Part shown: in pieces, positions 55,504-64,000 of the stretch | How the letters are laid out: every line of letters begins with the position of its first letter | How positions within the stretch are numbered: the stretch's first letter is position 1 | Source: Smallanthus sonchifolius | Lineage: Eukaryota; Streptophyta; Magnoliopsida; Asterales; Asteraceae | Direction of reading: 5' to 3' | Assembly (NCBI GenBank): GCA_023525975.1 | Contig: CM042024.1 | Coordinates: forward strand, 96,289,880-96,353,879 | Length of the DNA stretch: 64,000 nt | Program-made: the position numbers and the translations under genes | Notes under the pieces: model-generated | Databases searched by the model: none | Seen by the model: the letters and a program-made list of their open reading frames with translations, nothing else | Told to the model about the DNA's origin: nothing

Positions 55504-56230
55504 GATAACTCACGTGAACCTATCCACGTCTAGGTCTTTCACTTGAGCTCTAGATTTTTGCAAGGCAATGTCGAGAGTTCATCACAGAGGAAGTCAGGAA
55601 ACAAAGACACGATAAGTACAAACATTCGTATTCGTACAACCAACAATGAATGTCCGAGACCAATACATTCCTAATTGTACAAATCCCATCGTATAATAAT
55701 ACCCCCTCTTAAAAAGAGGGGGGAGGGGGGCATTCATTAAATCCGTATTTTCGGGAGTCTGGTATCTCTCCCTCGTGACGAGTCTAACGGTGTTCATTTA
55801 TGCAGACAACCACAAGAGTCGCCAATCATTCAAGGAAACACATACCCAAGCACCGCAACAAGATCCTTGCAGCAACATGTTCACATCAACATCTACCATA
55901 CTTGAAAGAGCTTCACCTCAAAGATGTGAAGAACCTAGTGACCACACCCCATGTCTTCAAATGTTATCTTTGAATAATGCTCAAGTTGGAATAGAATTCC
56001 TGCCCTCACAAATCAGAAAATATTTCACCAAACTTATTTTGCCAAAGTGTAAATGGCCTGAATGCTTAAACATGAACTTTTTGACAAAATTATTAACATT
56101 AATTTATAACATAAAGTTTTATATTTTGTTAGTTGGCACAACTGAAATGTATCATGGAGTTTGGTTCCAAGTAATTCTGAAACCAAACAGCATGGTTCAT
56201 GTAGTTTAGTTGACATATAACAGGGCGGTT
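55504..56230. other. ARPC3 3' flank, no gene seen
   Basis: Contains a short purine-rich run (AAAAAGAGGGGGGAGGGGGG, about 55711) and a 144-codon plus-strand ORF without recognisable features. ARPC3's 3' UTR must start just below 56231. Confidence 0.45.
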
Positions 56231-57677
56231 CTAAAGAGCAATGGTGTTTATAAACTTGCGTTTAGCGAAAGCCAACCACCACTTGTTTGGAGTTCCATTA
56301 GGTCTGTATGCAACACTCAACAATCTCCCACTTGTTTCTTCTCTAATTTGCTTCAGATAATTCCGCAATAGCTCTGTGTTACAAAATTATAATAGCATCA
56401 ACAAAAAGTATCATCAAAATATGAATTCATATACACATACTTGTACTCTACTCCACAATCATATCAATTAAATCCTTTTTGTTGATCAAATTACTCAGCA
56501 TACATAGTCAAACGGGTTGTCCTGAAACTAACAAGAAACTATTTGGGTCAACCCTGACACGAATCGACCCATTTGCTATTGAATGGGCCGATTTGAGTCA
56601 TGTTTTTTCTCTGACGGGTCAAATGGGAAAAGTACAATATATTAGCTTAAAAGAAAATGGGTTGGAAGTAAACCGAAATGTTTTTTATGCATAAAACCTA
56701 CTTAATCAATTTTTTCAAAAATTTAGATTATTAATGAAGCAAAATAATTTTTGCAATCATATTTGACACATAATTTTATATTTATAAAATATACTTGTTT
56801 TTCTTTCTTTGGAGTCGGGGGTCTTTGCCTCCTTCCTACCCTCCCCAGATCCTACAAATAGCTTTTGGTATGAGTGAGATTTTACCGGATACATTTGTTT
56901 GTTAAAAATACTTGTTTTTCGAGGAAAAAGAAAGTGTTTCAGGCCATTATGAACCAACCCGTCTTGATTTGTACCAAAATAGTACTTGTCTTTACCTAAA
57001 CACATTTTGACCCACTACTCAACCCGTCCGATCCCCCTATTTTGCCACCTCTAACATTTAATCCTCAAATCATCATGAAAGTTAACATTTTACTTTTTGA
57101 AAAGAATTTACCTGCTTCTTGCTTAGACCCGGGTAACAAAAAGAGGCCCGGAAAGGGGAAACCAGGTTCTCCAGGTACAGGAACATCTTCCAAACCAAGG
57201 TTAATTATGGCCTTTGTCCCTTCAGCCAAGGTTCTGCAGCCTTCAAGCCTTTTCAAGGCCACATTTATATAAAAAGTTAAATATATAAGGAGTTTATCAG
57301 CTGGGCTTTGGATGTCAAAGTTCTTGAAGAACACATTCGCCCTAAAGAACGTGATTGCTTCATCAATTATATCAGTTGTGGCTGCATAAAGCTAATAATC
57401 AGATTACAGTTGACCAATTAAGCAAGTCAAAACAATCTTTATCGCGTATTTCTTATTAATAAACATAAAAGGTTTGACCTTGATCGGAAACAGGAGCGGG
57501 TCCTCTTATGTGACTTTTAAGAGGAAGTAGGGGGCAGCCGCAAGCTTTAGTAATTCCTTCATCCTTCACAAATGTAGAGTGGTAAACCTGTAATATTGTA
57601 ATTTCCGTTCTGATCACATAAAAGTAACAAGAACTTTTTGACCAAAAGTTCAAGATCTTGGAGTGTCATCTTACCAT
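56231..57677 (-). CDS. ARPC3: Actin-related protein 2/3 complex subunit 3 (p21-Arc)
   Basis: Small subunit of the ARP2/3 complex that nucleates branched actin filaments. Minus-strand model: 57677-57675 (ATG only), 57587-57479, 57381-57112, 56373-56231; phases agree and give 174 aa, the usual plant length. Sequence marks: VYHSTFVKDEG, ITKACGCPLLPLKSHIRGP, DIIDEAITFFRANVFFKNFD, LLIYLTFYINVALKRLEG, PVPGEPGFPFPGLF, then LLRNYLKQIREETSG and NKWWLAFAKRKFIN. Introns have GT-AG ends. The start codon is the last three bases of its exon (GAGCATG|GTAAGA). Intron 3 (738 bp) carries a hAT-like remnant (ends near 57055 as TTAGAGGTGGCAAAA reversed). Complete and likely functional. Confidence 0.95.
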
Positions 57678-57756
57678 GCTCTATAGACCACAAGAGTACT
57701 CCCACTTTGATGATGGGTTCAATAGTATTAAGCTTAGCTCTAATGGAATTCACTTC
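57678..57756 (-). other. ARPC3 5' UTR exon leading into the start codon
   Basis: Acceptor TTAACTTGCAG precedes 57756, and the exon ends with the ATG at 57677-57675. A further leader exon ends at a donor AAAG|GTATTT at 58669/58668 and may start near 58726 or above. Ends inferred from splice signals only. Confidence 0.6.
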
Positions 57757-57861
57757 CTGCAAGTTAAATCTCAAAGGCTCATTGATTTGAAGTTAAAAGC
57801 ATGAATTGAAAACAAAGAAACCTTAAAAAATGCATATGTACACATATACATGAATCAAGAA

Positions 57862-58110
57862 GGGGTGGTGCGGTTCTAGGAGAGGTCTCATGTTCGAATC
57901 TTGCTTCCACCATAACCTCTTGAAAGCCACCTGCACAGTGCAAGCTGTGGTTTGCCTACTTTTTTAGCGGCGAACTCACACACCCACTATATCCACTCCT
58001 AAATCCACAACATTTATCCACAACTGGATTTGAACCCTCAACCACTTAGGAGGGCCACCATTCCAACACCTTGGGTACCATTGGGCTACATGCCCTTTGG
58101 TAGCTTTGGT
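57862..58110. mobile_element. Two tRNA-derived SINEs, tail to tail
   Basis: Plus strand: GGTGGTGCGGTTCTAGGAG (box-A-like), then CATGTTCGAATCTTGC (box B). Minus strand from 58108: GCATGTAGCCCAATGGTACC (box A), then GAGGGTTCAAATCC (box B). The bodies meet near TTGCCTACTTTTTTAGCGGC. They lie in the ARPC3 leader intron (57757-58668). Confidence 0.6.
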
Positions 58111-58729
58111 TTACGTGATCTTGTTGGTTAGCAGGGTATTGGCAGGATCCTTTACCGGTAACGGGTTCCCATGGTCACCAAAAAAAGAAGACAGAAACTT
58201 GAAAAGGTGGACTCCAACTTAGAATGACCGTTCGGGTTATAAGGGGATGTTTGGATGTGTGTCAAATATCAGTTTAGAGTGTTTGGAAACTACTTATTAT
58301 GATTCTTATTTGGAGAAGCAAAGAGTTGCCATCAGAAACCAATTGCAATATAGATTATCAAACCATCCAATACCCATAACTTTAAGCAACTGATTATTGA
58401 TTATGAATCATTTTATCAATGTTTTTCATGGTGCTTAAAACTTTGAATTGTGATCATTTAACTTATATGGCAGGAACAATCAGTCAAAACCAAACTGGTT
58501 GATCTCCATTTGTACAATTCTAACCATGAATAATCACAGGCATACAAACCCATTTATTTACAAGGACTAAATTTCTCAATTTGAAACAATCAATAACATT
58601 AAAACCAATTTTAATTGGATGGCAAATGGGAAAGAATAAATCTAGAAAGAGATAAAGAATATAAATACCTTTGGCAGGGGATCAGATCGGAGATGGAATT
58701 TCTTGATCCCGATAGGAGCGTTTGTTCTG

Positions 58730-59039
58730 CAACAACAAAACAGTACAATTCTGGGATTGGATTCCTGTTTATGTTGATTTAGAATCATGGGTCTCGATCA
58801 GGGCACGCTTTTAGGGTTTTTGGGATAAGAATTCAACGTGATATTAGTTTTAAAATATTCTTCATGATACCCGATCCGATTACCTACTAACCGGACTCGA
58901 CTTTACAGAAAGAGTTTGAAACAAGCCGAGCTCAACTCAACTCGTTAGCTCTTGACCTTTGACAAACTTTTGGGTTTTAGATGAAAGACTTTTGGGTTTC
59001 GGGCAAAAGTAAACATAAATGTAACCTTATATTAGTATA
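58730..59039. other. ARPC3 upstream region
   Basis: Likely promoter/leader with AGGGTTTTTGGG. Part of it (58860-58970) has the CCGACTCG..AGCTCAACTC wording of TE debris. No gene seen. Confidence 0.4.
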
Positions 59040-59066
59040 CTAGGTTAGAAGCCCGTATATTACACG
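59040..59066 (-). mobile_element. Helitron 3' terminus
   Basis: Minus strand: hairpin CCCGTGTAATATACGGG, then CTTCTAACCTAG ending at 59040 before a T. Canonical Helitron end. The element extends to higher coordinates; its 5' end was not found, and 59067-60240 shows no gene. Confidence 0.6.
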
Positions 59067-60250
59067 GGATGAATAATAAAAATATAATTCATAAATATCT
59101 ATATTCTTTTTATGATTAAAATTACATATTGCATGCTTATAATGCTATGCTTAAGACCATGTGTGCTAGTATCACTCGGGGTCAAAGTCTTGCAAAAAAA
59201 AACTCACTTGGATGTTTGGTCGGTCTCATTCCAATATCCGATATTGGTAGAACCTCTTTTTCCTGAGTCATAAAATTCATACATCACATTAGTCACCAAA
59301 AATCGATTCTTGACATACACAAGTTTCTTTTTATTTTATGTTCTGTAAAATTAAGAAAACTCAGAGTTTAAAGTTTGAAGACTCATTTTGGCATAGATCT
59401 CATTCGTATCTTTGTCCAGCAAAAGAAAACTAAGAATGTAAAGCATCGACTAATAAGAAAATAATTGGTTGTTTAAAGATGGCAATTTCGACTCGTTTAC
59501 TTCGGAATAAGTTGATTTAATATGTCAAACATGTAAAATAAAAAAAAATGGGATTAAAAAGGAAACGGGTAAAACAGGTCATAGACCAATGATTTAGAGA
59601 ATTTAAAAAAGAAACATGTTAAAAACTAATAATTTGGAGAATTTAAATTGGTTATGAGATGACCTAGAAATTTGAATGATGGACTGAGTTGGGTGAATGA
59701 ACCAGTGTGTGAGGTTTTAATGTATTCAAGAAGATCATCTAAATTCCATGGGTTTTGGCTTAAGTTGCACGGTGATATTTGTTAACCAGACTTTTCACAC
59801 CGTGAGTTAAACTGTTGAATCCGATTTTTCAAACTATAAACCGAGCTGTATAAATCTCAAGCCGACAAGTTTGCTTTGGCTTGATCAATTTTAACTGTTT
59901 ATGATAACAACAATAGTTAAAATCCTAAATTGAGCAGGTAAAACGGTTATTTTCATGAAACAATTTTAGCTTTATTTTTTGGGTAATTTTGAATAATAAA
60001 TATTGTGTTTCTTATCACTACTACCAAGATACATTTTAATATTTGATTTATAGTTAGAAATATTTAAAAACTACAACATGTCTCATATTTAACATTAACT
60101 GTTTGTATATATATTATGGACTGCAAAAATATAATGTGAAAAGTTACAAAAATTACCATATCACAAATGAAGAACACATTGATCACACCAAGTGAATTTT
60201 CTTATACACTGAACAATGTTCACTTAAGCACCTGAGGCTGAGATTGCCAC

Positions 60251-60715
60251 CTACTTTGAGTTCAATTTCAGGGAAGCACTGTAGAAACACACATTCACTC
60301 CACATATTATAAGTTTATAACAAATTGATTTGATGAGAATAATCATATTCCTATTGATGCAATAACGTTTTCCGGTGGGCGGAGGACCATCATCGAACAC
60401 ATGTCCAAGATGAGCATCACAAACCACAAATAAAACCTCTTGTCGCGGCATAAATATGATTGAAAGATCGAGTTTTGGCTTCACATTTGATCCTATCGGC
60501 ACATAATATGACAGCTAACCCATTCCACTATCGAACTTGGTGGTTGACCTTTAAAACCGACAACTTGTGTTAGTTTCAAAAAATAATCACAGAATAATAA
60601 ATTATTAACAGTTTACGATATTTTTGATCGATAGATAACTTACTCGAATAGTGGAGTGCCACAACCGATGCAATGGTAAGTAAGTCCCGAGGGTTTTCAT
60701 GTTCTAGTATTCCCT
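60251..60715 (-). pseudogene. Methionine sulfoxide reductase B pseudogene
   Basis: MSRB reduces methionine-R-sulfoxide in proteins. Minus-strand exon remains: YHCIGCGTPLFE (60680-60645), STTKFDSGMG* (60548 on), then VVCDAHLGHVFDDGPPPTGK with RYCIN (about 60430-60351), then SASLKLNSK and stop at 60251. Breaks: the upstream exon is frameshifted, GCGW reads GMG-stop, the middle section is unrecognisable, and the donor after CINS is GA instead of GT. A possible first exon lies near 63890-63820 (minus, followed by a GTAAGAA donor), now separated by the solo LTR; this link is weak. Confidence 0.82.
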
Positions 60716-60777
60716 AAATATAAATTCATGGAAAGTGTCAATTTCGACATGTTTACATATGAAACGGGCCTAGTATG

Positions 60778-61848
60778 TAACATCTGTGACTTTTGCATGT
60801 AAGGTATATATATATTTTTTGCATACCGCCATATTATCACGTTATAACATTACGTCATGTCAATTATCACATTTAACACATAAGGAATTATAATTTTGAG
60901 GATTGTTTAACTTTTAATCTTGTATATATATATATATATATTTATTTATTTAATTTTATAGGTATATATCTATACTTTGTTAAAATTAAATAAACTAGTT
61001 TTAAACCATAAGCTCTAAACAAAATAAGATTTTATATAAGTTTTAGGATTTTATAAAAGAAAGAATTTTGATTCATTTAATGGGAATTTGAACCCTTCTT
61101 CATTTAAACCCCTCAATTAGCCTTAAACCCTCTCTTATTGCCTTTGAACCTTAGTTTGAACCATTTTTTTTTTAAACCTGAAACAAGTTTCAAACCCATT
61201 TTGACCAAGAAAAAGTCAAACCGTATCAATCTTTCACAAATCCCTGTAAATCCGGGCTGAAATCTAAAAAAAAAAACGTTTCCTTAATTTCTGTTTTCAT
61301 GATGGAGCATTAAAGTTGGTTAATTAATTGAGAAATCAAGATTTTAATTTTTTTTATTTACGGTTATGGGTGTTCAACCCATGAATCAAGCCTCAAAAAC
61401 CCGTAATTCTCGTTTCATTCAAATCTGTAACGCGTTCAAACCTCTATTAATACCAAGTAAACGCCCCATTCGAAATCACCCATCACGATATCGATTTTTT
61501 TCCCTTCCTCCCCTGTTGCGTTTAGAGCCGAGAACCCAGCAACATCGTTTGTGTGTTTGCGAGCAAAGTAGATTCCAGGTAACTTCCCCTCGTCGATTAT
61601 CGCATCCTGGTCTAGATTTCCTTGTTTTATTTTTGTTTAGAGTTGGGTGTGGCTATTTCCCCTGGCTCACGATTGGGTTTTGGGGAAGATAATGAAGCCA
61701 CCATATGTGTTATATCCTTTTCTTTTCTAAATCATAAACAAAATGGTGGTATGGTCTAGTGGATGAACCAGTTGGAATACATATCTAAGGTAACCTATTC
61801 TTTTTTTTTTCTTTTTTTGTTGCTTTGTTTTTCTGCTTGTCTCTCTCT

Positions 61849-61897
<49 letters not shown>

Positions 61898-63485
61898 TAA
61901 CACTTGAACTTGTTAAATAATTCATATCCTTAATAAATAAAAAGTATAATTATAATTATGTCTAATTATTTTTTTAGAATACAAGCATCATTATTTCATT
62001 ACTACTACATATTTCATAAACGTGACAAAGATTTGTGCATTCTCATAAACCCTATCATTTCTACATATAACTTTTTAAATTAGATAATGGTCGTGTTTCC
62101 AACGTCATGACTTTCATTAAACAAAAGTAGTTATATGTATATATATTTAACCTAAACCGTTAAAACGACTTGACCTATAATATTAAAACGATTTTATTTA
62201 ATAATTGTTTTATCAATATATCTTATTACTATTACTTGCACAAATAAGATGATATTACTAGCTATAAGATTCTTTTAGTAATTCGATAAGTAGTATTACA
62301 ATCCGCCTAACTATTTATTTCAAATTATATATCCTTATATCATTTTATAACATTTCGAAATGATGGTTCCTAGCTAAGTAATTAACCTTATTTTCATAAA
62401 TAATAAATTAACTAATTTGCTACTTATTTCAAATGATATTATGATGTTTCAAATTGCCTTAATATGATATTTATTATATTAAAATTTTAATTAATATTTA
62501 TTAGTGACACCTAAAATCTCTTTTATAAATAAAAATCTATAAAACGTTATTTCATTTATATATTATCACTTTAGTTATCGTTAAAATTTGTATCTTTAAT
62601 ATCCTTTCATTCGTTCATACGTTCTAAATCCTATCTTCCCAAATTGTTCCGTACCGTCTTTATTCCTTTTAACCGTTCCTATATATTAAATAACATATCT
62701 TATTTATTTAGGGCATCGTTAAACCAGTTCACCCGTTCTCCCGATCTAGTTCAAGTTTGATACTCCATGTCAAGGTGAGATTCATAGCCTCCTTTTTTCC
62801 TTTTACTTTTGGAGTGAAACATGTACATATGCTTGATAACTCAAACTTTTTTATTAAAACAAATTCTTAAACAAGTACTTTCAATTATGTGCTTGATATT
62901 AGAACACTAAATGATAACGTTGCAATCATTAACTTGTTTACAAGCCTAATGTAGTACTAGTATGGCCATATAGGGGAAACCGATGTAACAACGGTACAAT
63001 ATTTGGGATTGTGGATGCAATAACCTTTCAACGGCACAATCTTTGGGATTGTGGATGCAATAACATTTCAACGGCACAATCTTTGGGATTGTGGATGCAT
63101 ATAATATTAAGGGTTGATTGCAATAAATTTGATGTTGATATGATTGCACATTGTTTGATCTTGTACTGAATTTGTTTTATATCTTTTATGACAATTTATT
63201 TTTATAACTTATAAAACCTATGTCTCTCACCAACTTATTGTTAACCCATTTTCTTTACATGTTCAGGAAGTAATAGTTGAGGATGAAGGATCACATAAGA
63301 AAGCTCTTGGACTTAACTAATAAATTGAATAATAATAATTTCTTGTGATGTTTGTTTGATTTGAAACAAGTGTAAACGTTTATGAAATTAATAAATTGTG
63401 TGATGCCTTAGCAATTGTATTTATACATTGTGCTATGAACTAAATATGTGACAAATCGCGTTTCCGCCTTTGGCGGGGTGTGACA
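60778..63485 (+). repeat. Solo gypsy LTR, 2708 bp
   Basis: TGTAACATCTG ... GGCGGGGTGTGACA, with exact 5-bp TSD TAGTA at 60773-60777 and 63486-63490. The same end type as LTR 3739-6083, plus orientation. No internal region: intra-element LTR recombination. Contains a leader-like ORF (61366-61692), a pyrimidine/CA/TA microsatellite (61801-61893) and array H. Confidence 0.93.
62989..63100. repeat. Palindrome array H in LTR (CACAATC-TTTGG-GATTGTG)
   Basis: Three units at an exact 40-bp period (62991, 63031, 63071), the last two near-identical. Arms of 7 bp, spacer 5. Lies 385-495 bp from the 3' LTR end. Confidence 0.85.
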
Positions 63486-63490
63486 TAGTA

Positions 63491-64000
63491 TTCCCTAATC
63501 TTAAAGTTATGGAAATTGTCAAGTTAGAAATATATAAAATAACCTGAATTACAGGGTTAAATGCAAAAAAAATGGGTCATTTACAAAATAAAATTACAAT
63601 TGAAGAAACAACAAACAAACACAATATTACAATTGAAGAAAATAATGAACCATTTCATGTGGAACTCACCTTGAATCCAATCTGTTCTGATGATACAGTT
63701 TACACAAAACATTATAATGTTTTCTTCATGTTGTTTAATCTTCTTTCCCTAAAACAACATATCCTTTCAGCAAAGATATATATTTTTTTCAAACTTATAG
63801 ATGTGAAGAATTGTTCTTACCTTTGATGGCATACAAGCATAGGAACCTAATGAGAAGGAGGCAACAGTCCCATACAACCAAACGCAACAGAGATCAAAAT
63901 ACTTCATTGCTCAACCCGACCCATACCAAAATTACACACTTTAAGTTGCTCCTTGACTAGTTACTTACTGGATACCAAAATTACACACTTTATTGGATAC
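63491..64000. other. MSRB pseudogene upstream flank
   Basis: The first part (TAGTATTCCCTAA..ATGGAAATTGTCAA) is a diverged copy of 60709-60750 on the other side of the solo LTR, so a short duplication predates that insertion. The rest holds only short ORFs; no gene confirmed. Confidence 0.4.

Noticed and set aside
55775..56209. 144-codon plus ORF next to ARPC3
   Set aside because: No recognisable motif and low-complexity end; overlaps the ARPC3 3' flank on the other strand.
56757..57005. 82-codon minus ORF as an ARPC3 exon
   Set aside because: It is intron 3; the real last exon is 56373-56231, with matching phase and protein sequence.
61366..61692. 108-codon plus ORF
   Set aside because: Inside the solo LTR leader; no domain, basic/hydrophobic mix without similarity I can recall.

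Overview
This is a TE-rich piece of a plant nuclear genome. Spliced genes for a chloroplast import receptor, a SAGA-type deubiquitinase and an ARP2/3 subunit mark it as a flowering plant. The LTR ends (TGTAACGCCCC, TGTCACACCCC) and the SINE and hAT styles suggest a eudicot, probably Asteraceae; the family assignment is inference. I find only three intact host genes in 64 kb: TOC90 (10410-13139, +), UBP22/USP22-like (18349-15163, -) and ARPC3 (57677-56231, -). A broken methionine sulfoxide reductase B (MSRB) copy lies at 60251-60715.

Layout. 1-7048: minus-strand Ty3/gypsy sequence, with an open gag-pol frame running off the window, its 2345-bp LTR, and an internally deleted partner sharing that LTR. 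7049-9400: repeats and intergenic DNA. 9400-18350: the TOC90 and UBP22 gene island, with a decayed copia and a SINE between them. 19860-21345: decayed FAR1-type MULE with an OTU-like piece. 21343-23921: copia pol interrupted by a non-autonomous hAT. 23922-26790: two gypsy LTR fragments. 26795-34150: two decayed CACTA copies in inverted orientation, carrying a (TA)n-flanked element and a hAT MITE. 34430-40010: an LTR-like promoter, several (TA)n-flanked elements (one full of an 18-bp minisatellite, one full of telomere-like repeats) and a Helitron. 40379-46546: gypsy LTR split by an intact non-autonomous LTR element (42337-45312, TSD ATTTA). 46547-50646: gypsy leader and LTR. 50647-50964: the tail of a copia pol like the one that stops at 23921. 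51514-55503: MULE-like element holding an apparently intact autonomous hAT (51947-54813). 55500-60250: ARPC3, SINEs and a Helitron end. 60778-63485: solo gypsy LTR with TSD TAGTA.

The most unusual signal is not one gene. At least six LTR types of unrelated sequence, plus one non-LTR spot, each carry their own array of short near-perfect palindromes (6-9 bp arms, 0-5 bp spacer, spaced about 20-60 bp). The palindrome sequence differs by family but the architecture is the same, and the arrays sit either just upstream of a TATA box or about 250-570 bp before the primer-binding-site end of the LTR. In the intact element at 42337-45312 the two LTRs differ in palindrome copy number, so the arrays change after insertion.

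How the genes work: TOC90 is a GTPase receptor for protein import at the plastid outer envelope. UBP22 is the catalytic subunit of the SAGA histone H2B deubiquitination module. ARPC3 is the small p21 subunit of the actin-nucleating ARP2/3 complex. They are ordinary single-copy-type housekeeping genes and nothing suggests they act together.
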